Shown here in pieces: positions 36,701 to 48,421 of a DNA stretch of 64,000 bases; position 1 is the stretch's first letter, and the number at the start of each line of letters is the position of its first letter. Source of the stretch: Drosophila miranda (lineage: Eukaryota > Arthropoda > Insecta > Diptera > Drosophilidae); assembly GCF_003369915.1 (NCBI RefSeq), contig NC_046676.1, forward strand, positions 7,905,501 through 7,969,500. Reading direction: 5' to 3'. The notes under the pieces are model-generated. The model had not been told where the DNA came from and made no database searches. It saw nothing but the letters and a program-made list of their open reading frames with translations. The position numbers were made by a program, and so were the translations under genes.

Positions 36701-36748
36701 CGATTCGCGCAATTCAAAAGTCATTGTCTGTCTCAAGGCCATTGTCAT
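30760..36748 (-). CDS. ana3: Ana3, rotatin-family centriole/basal-body protein
   Basis: Two coding exons, 36748-33320 (1143 codons) and 33255-30760 (831 codons plus stop), separated by a 64-bp phase-0 intron; 1974 residues. The N-terminus (LRESLLIKLTNNLEAIRM) matches the start of vertebrate rotatin, a large helical armadillo-like protein. Drosophila Ana3 and rotatin are needed for centriole integrity, centriole cohesion and basal bodies of sensory neurons. No catalytic motif is expected or seen; the protein is Leu-rich and helical throughout, with a charged Lys/Asn-rich patch before KLFSVTISHDG. A 5' leader intron is likely (GTAAGT donor at 36816, acceptor ending 36759). It would create a small upstream ATG frame that overlaps the start codon. 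Two further in-frame ATGs at 36742 and 36724 are alternative starts. Confidence 0.92.
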
Positions 36749-36758
36749 CGACGTGCAT

Positions 36759-36816
36759 CTAGGGGGGATATGTACTTTAGCTATTGTATCGGTGTCCCGT
36801 CCCTGATTTTACTTAC
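36759..36816 (-). other. ana3: Predicted 5' leader intron of ana3
   Basis: 58 bp on the minus strand with donor CAA/GTAAGT and acceptor CCCCCCTAG. After splicing, ATGCACGTCG is created at the exon start. This ATG is out of frame with ana3 and runs 14 codons to a TGA overlapping the main start region. The leader exon to its right reaches into the first unit of the tandem array. Confidence 0.5.
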
Positions 36817-36828
36817 TTGAATTGTATT

Positions 36829-38760
36829 TATATTTCAATTTTTTTATCTGTCAGAAATTGCTTTAGATTTTTTTTAAAGCGGCGGCATCTTGTTATCGCT
36901 TATTTATCGCTCAAATATACCGTCTATATATGGTCTCATTTGAAAAATATACCGTATATATACTGACGAATTCAAGTTCTACTATACATATTCCTCGTTT
37001 TTCATATTCCGTTGAATAATACTATCTATATAGAACATTTAGCCATGCCCACTCAATTTTGTACGATTGATGAATCAATTCTATACATGATTGGCCTATT
37101 CGAAATACTTGCATTTATTGGATTTCTATATAACATTGAAAATTAAATTAATAGATTGATGAAATTGACAAAAATACAATGGGAGCGCGGCGAAAACCAG
37201 TATTTCTACAGAACAGCACCAAAATATACCATCTCATTTAAAAAATATACTTATATTTCAATTTTTTTATCTGTCAGAAATTGCTTTAGATTTTTTTAAA
37301 GTGGCGGCATCTTGTTATCGCTTATTTATCGCTCAAATATACCGTCTATATATGGTCTCATTTGAAAAATATACCGTATATATACTGACGAATTCAAGTT
37401 CTACTATACATATTCCTCGTTTTTCATATTCCGTTGAATAATACTATCTATATAGAACATTTAGCCATGCCCACTCAATTTTGTACGATTGATGAATCAA
37501 TTCTATACATGATTGGCCTATTCGAAATACTTGCATTTATTGGATTTCTATATAACATTGAAAATTAAATTAATAGATTGATGAAATTGACAAAAATACC
37601 ATGGGAGCGCGGCGAAAACCAGTATTTCTACAGAACAGCACCAAAATATACCATCTCATTTAAAAAATATACTTATATTTCAATTTTTTTATCTGTCAGA
37701 AATTGCTTTAGATTTTTTTAAAGTGGCGGCATCTTGTTATCGCTTATTTATCGCTCAAATATACCGTCTATATATGGTCTCATTTGAAAAATATACCGTA
37801 TATATACTGACGAATTCAAGTTCTACTATACATATTCCTCGTTTTTCATATTCCGTTGAATAATACTATCTATATAGAACATTTAGCCATGCCCACTCAA
37901 TTTTGTACGATTGATGAATCAATTCTATACATGATTGGCCTATTCGAAATACTTGCATTTATTGGATTTCTATATAACATTGAAAATTAAATTAATAGAT
38001 TGATGAAATTGACAAAAATACCATGGGAGCGCGGCGAAAACCAGTATTTCTACAGAACAGCACCAAAATATACCATCTCATTTAAAAAATATACTTATAT
38101 TTCAATTTTTTTATCTGTCAGAAATTGCTTTAGATTTTTTTAAAGCGGCGGCATCTTGTTATCGCTTATTTATCGCTCAAATATACCGTCTATATATGGT
38201 CTCATTTGAAAAATATACCGTATATATACTGACGAATTCAAGTTTTGTTATACATATTCTTCGTTTTTGATATTGATTGGCTTAATTTAAATAATTTCTT
38301 TTATTGGATTTCTATAAAACGTCGAAAATTAAATTAATAGATTGATGAAATTGACAAAAATACCATGGGAGCGCGGCGAAAACCAGTATTTCTACAGTAT
38401 GACCCTCAGAACAGCACCAAAATATACCATCTCATTTAAAAAATATACTTATATTTCAACTTTTTTTTCTGGCAGAAATTGTTTTAGATTTTTTTAAAGC
38501 GGCGGCATCTTGTTATCGCTTATTTATCGCTCAAATATACCGTCTATATATGGTCTCATTTGAAAAATATACCGTATATATACTGACGAATTCAAGTTCT
38601 ACTATACATATTCCTCGTTTTTCATATTCCGTCGAATATTACCAGCTACTACTTGATTGGCTTAATTTAAATAATTTCTTTTATTGGATTTCTATAAAAC
38701 GTCGAAAATCAAATTTAATAGATTGATGAAAGTGACAAAATATACCATATAATATACCAA
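36829..38760. repeat. Tandem array of a 422-bp unit abutting the ana3 promoter
   Basis: Units begin with TATATTTCAA at 36829, 37252, 37674, 38096 and 38450. The first three periods are 423, 422 and 422 bp and these copies are nearly identical by eye. The fourth is shortened to about 354 bp and the fifth is diverged and runs out near 38760. Each unit contains TTATCGCTTATTTATCGCTC, several AAATATACC words and a TCAATTTTGTACGATTGATG block. The left edge lies within the predicted ana3 leader. There are no terminal inverted repeats or coding capacity. It may be a local satellite or an amplified promoter segment. Confidence 0.9.
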
Positions 38761-38862
38761 GACTGAAAAGTACTAAAAATACAGTAAACGGTCACCCTGC
38801 TCAGCTTGGCGCTGAAAACGAGCCGTAGATTTTTTACAACGCCGTTGTCTATCGATATCGAT
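38735..38862. promoter_or_regulatory. Housekeeping-type promoter elements (motif 6, motif 1, DRE)
   Basis: AAATATACC-type words near 38738-38760 (core-promoter motif 6 in reverse) are followed by CGGTCACCCTG at 38789-38799, one mismatch from motif 1 (YGGTCACACTR), and TATCGATA at 38850-38857 with a second overlapping ATCGAT. These three elements occur together in ubiquitously active Drosophila promoters. No gene start lies nearby except ana3, 2 kb to the left beyond the array. Confidence 0.45.
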
Positions 38863-39099
38863 GAACCCGCCATGTAAAATTCATGTAGACACGCCGTCTT
38901 GACAGATTTCGTCGCCAGGTGCCTCCTCGGTACAGTTGCAAAGTAGCAAAATTATTTAAATTCTTAAATTTGAAAATCGTTAAAAAAAATATTTTCAGTG
39001 TTGCACTTTTATCTACTACAAATTCAAACATTGAAAGCATTTAAATTTAATGAAACATAGAACATAGTTCTATGAGTCAAACGGTATATTTCTGACATC

Positions 39100-42000
39100 T
39101 TAGAAAATGTATCTTTGATAGACTGCTGGCCACTGGATGGCAACCGCAAATGATGGAAAGGAATCAGAGAACTTCACACTCATTGCGTCCCCTTTACTGT
39201 GTATATAAAGCGCCGATACGCCAAACTGGAAAAGGGGTACGTTGAAGTCGCCATTGGGTTTCTGTTCAAAATTGAATGCACGTAAAATTAAAAACCGTTT
39301 GATTCAATAAAAAAAATTATCAAAATATACTACCGTAATTTCCATGAATAAGTTTAGTGGAGAGCTCTCTATTCCGTTCGAGATGATAATGTAGAACGGA
39401 CTGCCACTAGATGTATTTTCTTCCAAGTGACTGAGCAGGAACGACCAGTTGCTGATGGTCACGTCTTCGTACGGCTGGATAAACAGACTGGTCTGGTCGG
39501 GACACGTCAAATTAAACTCGAACCGTACGGTTTTGTTATTTTCCAGTACAGTCTTGCTTAGCAGCTCTAAAACAGGCACCGATGGCGTCTCTACGGGCTG
39601 ATCACGGGGAAGCCACATCCCATTAACACGGCTGCTCTGACTGCTTTTGTAATTGTGGGGAACTCCACACATCATGTACTTCTCGCAGTCCGACTTCATG
39701 CTGACCAAACCAGTAAGGTTCACCTTGGTTCCCTTCAAGGGAGCAGCTCCACGACGATCCTGGAAGTCGAACACATATCCAGACTCATCCTTGCTGACTG
39801 TTCCATCGTACTCGTAGAACACTCGGCGCACTTGCTGCAACCAGCAAATTATAGGGTTAGTTTCATATTAATTCCGATATGGGATGAAAGACTAACCAAG
39901 TAGTGGACTCGCTGCACATTGGTCTTGGGACGGTAAGGGAATCCGATTTGGGTGGAAGATGCAATGTATACAGTTAAGGCAGTCACAGCCAGCAAGCCGA
40001 GGAAAATGAGACTGGAGCGCCGTGACATATGCACAAGCAGAACCTGAGGAGCAATTTAAATGGTTTTACATACTGACTGTGGCGTACAGCAGCAGTATAA
40101 CGTACCAAAAAGCCCAAGGAGAATACAGTTCCCAATGCAGTCAAGGCAGAAACAATCAAGTCTGGATTGGTAGATCTAAAAAGTGAGGGGTTGAAGGAGA
40201 AATTATCCCACAAAACCGTCAGACATTACTTACAGGCCAAAGCGACCCATCATGGGGGTTATCACCACAATGAATGTGTAGAAGAGATAGCTGTTGTACA
40301 GGAACGGGATGACTTGGACGACTTTCAGGACGGCCGTCCAGGCAAAGCCGCGATCGTGCAGAGTCGTAAGAAGGTTGAAGGCCAAGGGAATAACGTAGAA
40401 GAGAAGCGTCCACGTGATGACGTAGGTGGTACGCAGTCCATAGAGCGTGAGTCCAATGCCGAGGATGGCCAGGATAGTGGCGTGTCCATGCAACACCAGC
40501 TGCAGTTGCTTCGCAAAGGAAACCTTGTCCTAAACAGATGGATGGATATAGTAGTATATGGCATAGAATCGGATTTGGTTGCTACTCACATCCCGTTGCA
40601 GCTTCAAGTAGACGAAAGAGGGTAAACTGAAACCGATGAGAGTCGGGCACACATAAAGGCCGATCAGGAGCGCTGGAGTGCTGTAGTAGGTGAGGGAGAG
40701 GCCGTACATGTCGAACAAATACGCGACCACAACGGGCAGACCCAGGCCAAGCAGTAAAGCAATGACCTGAAGTACGACAATCAGAATGAACAAGCCGACG
40801 ACGTGTCCGGTGGAGACATTGGACACGCTTGCGGTGCGCAACAAGGACACAAAGATCAGGACAATGGTAGCCCCAGCCACGAAATAGTTGAGGATCACAC
40901 CAGTGCTCTCCGAGTAATGGACGAAGTACAATCCTAATACATCAAAGAAGACGGCATGTCCCGCTGCGTATTCCTGTGCGAAGATAGAATTATGGCTTTA
41001 TTAATCATTATGATATCATATATATAAAAGATACCTTTGGATTGCGTAGTTCTGTGGCATTGGACAGACCTCGGACAAGACCAAGTATATTGTCCCCAGT
41101 GTTCTGAAGGGAGGTTCGGGGAATTACGTCAATGCGGTCGTACCTTGTGTGATACACGTAACCATTAATGCACTGGCCCAGGTCCAAGCCTAACAAAGAC
41201 GTATGTGAGCTAGGGCTATTCAATTGTTTCTAATTATGTATACCTATGAGGTTCGAATATTTAGTAAAGATGCGGAAGTCCGTGTCCGACGGTAAGAGCC
41301 CTGTTTGAAAGATTTCCTCAGCCATGGTGGTGGCAAATGGATGCTTGGCGTTCTTCTTGTAGTACTGCAATAGAACAGAAAAAATATTCAGAGCTTGGAT
41401 TCGTGTCCATGGAAAGGCTTGCCCAGAACAGATCGCTTACGTCCACGAGCCAGGGGTTATCGGGTCCAGTCTGGAAAAGAATCTCGCGTCCTCCACTGCC
41501 GGCTGCATCCAGGTTGATAACAACCCTGCACAATAATAGGTTAATCGTTGGATTATAATGTGACACTAAAAGGTAATTATTAAATTACTTACTTGCAGAA
41601 TGGAGCCCATTTGTGTTGGGAAATAAAGCCATGGGAAGCAAGCAGTGATTTCTCCTCAGCTCCGTTGATTAGAAACACAATTGGATGGTCAAAGGTCTGT
41701 TTAGTAGAGGACATCACTCGAAGAACCTCAAGAATCGTAACAGCCATGTGACCCGCATCGCCAGCAGCGGGACTGGTCGGCTTTGAATCGAAGTGACTGT
41801 TGACCAGGAGGTAGGTTTCGCTGGTGGTGTTCTTGGGACTGAGTTTTATAATAATATTCTGCACCGCTCGATACATGTAGATGGATTCCGATTTTAGATA
41901 TGAGCCGGAAGTAATTTGCACGTCAATTTCCATGTCAAAGTAGTCATCAAGGACATTCTCCTGGATCAGCGCTAGTTCTTTGAGCAGGAACTGAACGGTT

Positions 42001-42366
42001 TTGTTCTCATTCGCATCGCTCCCTACCACCTTGGATCCGATTTTGTCAAATTCGTACAGGTTGTCGTAAGCGCGTTCAGCAATAAATCCTCCCTTCGAGG
42101 CATCCTCAATGTTCATAGCGGCAGGCAGCCGGTAGAAGAGGGGCACCACAATGGCAAAAAAAAGGAGAGCCCAGAACAGAAGAAAATTACTGGCAAAATA
42201 CCAGGGACCTGTGGAGTCTCTCTCCACTTTTTTCCTATATTCCTGCGGTTCTCCTCCATTTTCGATACGCTCATATGAAACCTGCTACAGAAACAAGGCA
42301 TATTAATACTTAGTGAAGGGGTTACAATCCGAGAATCCTCTTTACAGTTTTGTCCGTGTCACCCAT
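39100..42366 (-). CDS. Ermp1-family M28 metallopeptidase, gene F
   Basis: Eleven exons: 42366-42346, 42281-41593, 41525-41441, 41364-41244, 41189-41035, 40973-40590, 40529-40234, 40175-40106, 40043-39897, 39834-39334, 39261-39100; 876 residues. Exon 1 encodes MGDTDKT. The large second exon covers anchor and first ligand motifs ([20 protein letters not shown]) without the intron found in A-E. PSDTDF and VYHTRY complete the metal site. An intron splits GRFG-L-STNPD, a site not split in A-E, I or J. From about 39787 to 40860 the sequence, introns included, is nearly the same as gene G at 44538-45611. It sits directly right of the ana3 tandem array. Ends YQRYIF. Confidence 0.88.
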
Positions 42367-43859
42367 TTTCATTTTCGGTGGCTCCAGCTCAACTTCTCGA
42401 GAATGCGACTGGACGTAAATAATAGAGTTAGGTGCTTATATATCCAAACCGAAATGCGATTATGATATGATTTAATGGCCTTTTATAAGGGGTGATTTAT
42501 TCGCATTTATCGTTCAAATGATAGTTGAAATTCAGAGGTTTTTACCAGTTTTATATGATTATAAGTCCATTTATGCGAGGGTGGCTAAAGAACTTAAAGC
42601 TATGCCATAATATACTTTATCTAAAGTGGTGCGGTATACAAAAATAACTATATTTAAAATATATTCATACACATTTAATCATATATGAAACTGCGGCCAG
42701 TGTAATATTTATAGAAATAAGTAAATAAAAACTATATTTAAGAACAAATTAATTAATGTATGTTCATTGTCTTTTAGCCTCAAACTCTTTGAATAAGCTT
42801 ACATTTTGATTGGGACCATATTGGGTTATAACTATACAAACTACTCATGGAAATTTCAGATCTGAAAAGCAAAGCATGAGTATTAGCTGATCAAAGTTGA
42901 ATGTGTTTTATCTGAAGCAGTTCTGATTACTTCCCGTCTTTTCCTTCTTTCGCTTTCGCAGATAAGGGCTCCTTATGGATCCCATATAACAAGCAATCTA
43001 TATACCTGTACCTATCGCAAAAATTGTTAATTGCATCGAACTCCTTCATTTGTATTGCATACATACATATATACATACATATGTCGCCAAGACTATACAT
43101 TTGTACATATTATCGGTCACTGATTAAATGGATAAAATATTATGTTCATGGTACTTTTTATTTTTCGTATCTTCCGATAAGTTTTTGAATATGATAATGC
43201 CAGAAAATTTATTGCTTAGAGAGGCATGGGCGTACCCAGAGGGGTATGTTTACTTACATTTTTTTAAATTTCCTTAAAGTTTCATCCTTCAAATAATCCC
43301 TTGTTTTACCAAGGCCCAATAAAAATAATTGAAGAGTTTGTTGTCTTTATAGACTTGCATGCTTTGAATGCAGAAACTATAGCCGAAAAAATTAAATATT
43401 AATTATTCTATTATATGGATCTTGAGTTGCACCTGAAGTGTGTTGGACTTGATTTTGAAGGACATGTTATTTATTTTTGTCGCCTAATTATGAGAAAGCG
43501 AACTTTGGCAGTTAAAATGGTTTTATGGGTTTTAAAATTATTCTCCAATAAGATGAATACCTATTTTAACCCCCCCTTCGCGAAATCCTGGGTATTACCT
43601 TGTGGAGAGGCCGTTCATAAGAAAGAAACATATATACATATGTATATAGAAGCATATAATCAATATTTTCAGTCTTCACATAGGGGATTATACATATGGA
43701 AAGATGGAAATTCTTTCCCAATACGTTTGTACCAAGTAAAGAATGCCAATTGCCTTTCAAGTCGATATATATTAGAAATAAACTAGCTCAATATACTTGC
43801 ATATAAATCTCAGATTTAATATATTCAAAATATTTATACTCGTATAAATAAAATACAGA
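42367..43859. other. 1.5-kb spacer between F and G
   Basis: No gene seen. TATATAAG on the minus strand at 42435-42442 is the likely TATA box of F. GCGAGGGTGGCTA near 42575 and a pyrimidine-rich stretch with CAGATAAGGGCTCCTTATGG near 42958 both have counterparts upstream of gene I. The rest is AT-rich with short CATA-type repeats near 43060-43083. Confidence 0.5.
42435..42442 (-). promoter_or_regulatory. TATA box of protease gene F
   Basis: TATATAAG on the minus strand, 69 bp above the ATG. H and I have TATA-like words 78-79 bp above theirs, so the spacing is conserved within block 2. Confidence 0.5.
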
Positions 43860-46800
43860 TTAATATATATATCTCTGATATATAGCTGGCCACTGAACAA
43901 TTGCCGCATATGAAGGGAATGATGCAGCGAATTTCCTACTCAGATCATCGCCTTCAGTATGCATATACTGTGCCGATATTCCCAGCTGGAACAGAGGTAC
44001 ATCGAAGTCCCCATCGGATTTCTGTGGGAAGCGTAGGAAGGACACAAGTTTAGAGAGTTTCCATTAAAAGTTCATTAACGATGAATTCCTTACCGTAAGC
44101 TCCATGATGAAGTTCAATGGTGCATTATCTATTCCATATGAGAAGTATATATGGTACGGAGGGGTGCACTGTGCCGTATAGCTGAGCAGGAACGACCAGT
44201 TGCTAACGGTCACGTCTTCGAACGGCTGAATGAACAGACTCGTGTGATCCGGACACGTCAAATTAAACTCGAACCGTACGGTTTTGTTATTGGGCAGCAC
44301 CGTTTTGCTTAGCAGCTCCAAAACCGGCACCGACGGTGTCTCGACGGGCTGCTCCCGCGGCAGCCACATCCCATTTTCGCGACTTTCCACCCAGCGGTGA
44401 TCGTACAGAGGCACGCCACACAGCATGTGCTTCTCACAGTCCGATGCCATGCTGACCAAGCCAGTAAGGTTTACCTTGGTTCCCTTCAGGGGAGCAGCCC
44501 CACGACGATCCTGGAAATTGAATAGATATCCGGACTCGTCCTTGCTGACTGTTCCATCGTACTCGTAGAACACTCGGCGCACTTGCTGCAACCAGCAAAT
44601 TATAGGGTTAGTTTCATATTAATTCCGATATGGGATGAAAGACTAACCAAGTAGTGGACTCGCTGCACATTGGTCTTGGGACGGTAAGGGAATCCGATTT
44701 GGGTGGAAGATGCAATGTATACAGTTAAGGCAGTCACAGCCAGCAAGCCGAGGAAAATGAGACTGGAGCGCCGTGACATATGCACAAGCAGAACCTGAGG
44801 AGCAATTTAAATGGTTTTACATACTGACTGTGGCGTACAGCAGCAGAATAACGTACCAAAAAGCCCAAGGAGAATACAGTTCCCAATGCAGTCAAGGCAG
44901 AAACAATCAAGTCTGGATTGGTAGATCTAAAAAGTGAGGGGTTGAAGGAGAAATTATCCCACAAAACCGTCAGACATTACTTACAGGCCAAAGCGACCCA
45001 TCATGGGGGTTAGCACCACAATGAATGTGTAGAAGAGATAGCTGTTGTACAGGAACGGGATGACTTGGACGACTTTCAGGACGGCCGTCCAGGCAAAGCC
45101 GCGATCGTGCAGAGTCGTGAGAAGGTTGAAGGCCAAGGGAATAACGTAGAAGAGAAGCGTCCACGTGACGACGTAGGTGGTACGCAGTCCATAGAGCGTG
45201 AGTCCAATGCCGAGGATGGCCAGGATAGTGGCGTGTCCATGCAACACCAGCTGCAGTTGCTTCGCAAAGGAAACCTTGTCCTAAACAGATGGATGGATAT
45301 AGTAGTATATGGCATAGAATCGGATTTGGTTGCTACTCACATCCCGTTGCAGCTTCAAGTAGACGAAAGAGGGTAAACTGAAACCGATGAGAGTCGGGCA
45401 CACATAAAGGCCGATCAGGAGCGCTGGAGTGCTGTAGTAGGTGAGGGAGAGGCTGTACATGTCGAACAAATACGCGACCACAACGGGCAGACCCAGGCCA
45501 AGCAGTAGAGCAATGACCTGGAGTACGACAATCAGAATGAACCAGCCGACGACGTGTCCGGCGGAGACATTGGACACGCTTGCGGTGCGCCACAAGGACA
45601 CAAAGATCAGCACAATGGTAGTTCCAGCCACGGCATAGTTGAAGATGACGCCATTGCTCTCCGAGTAGCTGATGAAGTACAGTCCCAGGACGTCGAAGAA
45701 GATTGTGTTCCCTGAAGGATTTGCCTGTGACGACAATGTTCTTATAATTTGTCAAGGCTTTGTTAATTGTTGTCTTACCGTGGTATCGTGGAGCTCTGTA
45801 GCATTGGAAAAAGCTCGCACAATGGCGAGAACATTGTCGCCTGTATTCTGAAGAGAAGCCCTGGGGATAACGTCGACGCGATCGTACCGGGTGTGATAGA
45901 CGTAACCATTGAAGCACTGTCCTATGTCCAATCCTGAGGAGAGAAAAGGATATGTTATGTCTCTCGTAGTTAAGTTGTCACAACTGTTTTTCACAGGTGC
46001 GTACCAATAAGGTTTCCATATGTGCGGAAAATTCCGAAATCAGTGTCTGATGGGATGAGCCCCGTTTGAAAGATTTCCTCAGCCATGGTGGTGGAGAACG
46101 GATGCTTGGCGTTCTGCTTGTAGTACTGCAATAGAACAGAAAGTAGACAGAAATAAGAATCTTAGGCATGGAAGGGCTTTCCCAGATTATTTACGTCTAC
46201 GAGCCAAGGGTTATTGGGTCCAGTCTGGAAAAGAATCTCGCGTCCTCCACTGCCAGCTGCATCCAGGTTGATGACAACCCTGCAAACATTAGATATATCG
46301 TTGGATTATAATGTCACACCAAAATGTAGTTATCCCGTAGCTTACTTGCAGAATGGAGCCCATTTGTGCTGGGAGATGAAGCCATGCGAAGCCTGCAAAG
46401 AGTTCTCCTCGGAGCCGTTAATCAAAAAAATGATTGGATGCTCGAACGTTTGCTTCGTGGTGGCGATCACTCGAAGGACCTCAAGGATCGTGACAACCAT
46501 GTGGCCTGCGTCGCCAGCAGAGGGACTTGTCGGCTGTGAATCGAAGTGACTGTTGACCAAGAGGTAGTTTTCACTGGTGCAGTTCTTGGGGGTCAGCTTA
46601 ACGACAATATTCTGCACCGCCTGATACATGTTGACCAACTCCCACTTGATGTAGGAGCCAGAAGCAATCTGCACGTCAATTTCTATGTCGAAGTAGTCGT
46701 CCAGGAGTTGGTCTTCAATCAGCGCCAACTCCTTCAACAGAAACTTGACAGTCTTGTTCTCATTTCCATCGCTGCCCACCACTTTTGTGCCGATATTGGC

Positions 46801-47118
46801 AAAGTCGTAAAGGTTAGCCTGTGCGCGTTCGGCAATGAATCCTCCCTTTGAGATATCCTCGATGGTGCGGGCCGCGGGCAGGCGGTAGAAGAGTGGCATC
46901 ACTATGGCAAAGAAGAGGAGCGCCCAGAACAGAAGAAAGCCGCTGGCCATGTACCAGGGAATTTTGGAATCCTTCTCCTGTTTTTTAGTATTTTTAGGAG
47001 ACGCCGACTCGACGCGTTCGTCCAATATCTGAAGGAAATACAATGGAAATGTGGTTAAGGAAAGGGATTATTGTTGTTCTTAGGAAATGGTCTTTACAAG
47101 TTGTTCCTTGTCGCCCAT
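43860..47118 (-). CDS. Ermp1-family M28 metallopeptidase, gene G
   Basis: Eleven exons: 47118-47098, 47028-46346, 46279-46195, 46125-46005, 45933-45779, 45724-45341, 45280-44985, 44926-44857, 44794-44648, 44585-44094, 44021-43860; 871 residues. Exon 1 encodes MGDKEQL. Ligand motifs are NSHFDSQP, SAGDAG, NGSEEN, PSDTDF and VYHTRY. The region after the peptidase domain carries the helices ([15 protein letters not shown] and others), and about 1.07 kb of it is nearly identical to F. The exon encoding the start of the C-terminal domain is three codons shorter than that of F. A TTTAAAAG-type box near 47167-47176 may be its promoter. Ends YQRYIY. Confidence 0.88.
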
Positions 47119-48421
47119 GTTGGTCTTCTTTTTTCCCGGACGAGACTGAGCGAAAAACGCCAGCTGCTTTTAAATACTTCCCCAAAAAGCGACATATCAT
47201 TCCATATGCTTTAAAGTCATTAAAAACTCAATTTGGTGTACATTTATCGCATTTTTGTTCTTCTCGTTTTTCCCCCCATTCGGTAATAACTAAAACCTGT
47301 ATATGATTATACAAATTTAATGCTCCGATTTCTTTCTTTTGATAAACACAATCTTTACAGTTTCAGACCCACCGCAACCCAACAACTGTTGCCAATCCGG
47401 AATCTCTGTAATCTATGAATGCGTGAATGTTCAATTATCGCGGACTTTTTATGGGGTTTATTACTGGGAAAATTAATATGAGACACACTTCTTTTGATAA
47501 CTCTACACTGTCTTGATAAATCAACATAATCAAACCCAAAAGCATTATAAATAAATTTGGTTATTGCCTAACGTACTCCTAGGCAACATCGCACACCTTT
47601 CTTTGGATGACATCCAACCGCAAACGCAGTCCCCGCCACATCTCTACTGAGCGCTAAAAATACAACTGAAACGCGAGTTCTTTCAGCTTCCTCATCATTG
47701 TCGATACTTATGGGAAAATTTCATGTTCTTCCAAAAAATTGCCCTGTTGGCTCTCTTAAAGCAGATCTCTCTATACATGGCATACTCACTTGAATTGTAG
47801 GCCCAAATCTCAAAGACTATACTTTCTGCGTGAGTGCCTCACCCTCTCCTCTTTCGATGTCAAAGTTTCATGGATGGTTTCCGTTAAACTTACTTTGACA
47901 GGCTATTCGATTCTTGTATTTCCACATATACATTTTGTTTACTTTTCTTTTTTTTTTTTATCTAAATAAACATTTGTGGCATTTAAAATTAATTTTTTCA
48001 TTGCAAACTAAACAACAATCTAAATACGATTGGAAATTGAAATCAATGCAGTAATTTATAATACCCTATAAAACAAATCCTACAGAAAACCAAATCATAA
48101 ACACAACTGCGAATGTTTTGTGGGCCCATGCTACTCGGAACGATTGATTTAATGACTCGAACATTCCGATAACTACGAATGATCAATGTGAATTATAAAG
48201 AACTTTGCAACTAGTTGACCTTAAAAACAGACGGACCGTGCTATAACGACGCGTCTTTCCATGACAATTTACCCTCTTCCATAGCACGAGATTTAAAAAC
48301 ATAGCCCTTGGTATGTATGTATTTATATGAAACCTATCCGTATCATTCATGATACACAAAGAATCGTATTTGCATGTATAATTTTATATATTTTTCAGCT
48401 TTTCCAGTTGAAGGAATTATT
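47119..48421. other. 1.3-kb spacer between G and H
   Basis: No gene seen. A block near 47590-47760 (CGCAGTCCCCGCCACATCTC, then CTTCCTCATCATTGTCGAT) resembles one near 56470-56640 upstream of gene I, suggesting a retained regulatory segment. The remainder is AT-rich, with a poly-T run near 47949. Confidence 0.45.

Noticed and set aside
36829-38760. Considered as a transposon or virus-like insertion
   Set aside because: No terminal inverted repeats, target duplications or coding capacity are visible; the regular 422-bp period fits a tandem repeat.
38849-39040. Open frame next to the DRE elements
   Set aside because: Low-complexity Lys/Phe/Asn composition and a position overlapping promoter-like sequence; no support as a gene.
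43415-43786. 123-codon plus-strand frame in the F-G spacer
   Set aside because: AT-driven frame (Phe, Ile, Tyr, Lys) with no homology cue and no promoter.
46001-46350. Possible pseudogene status of individual proteases
   Set aside because: Every exon traced in A-J kept frame, splice signals and conserved exon length, so none of the ten looks broken apart from the missing first exon of J.
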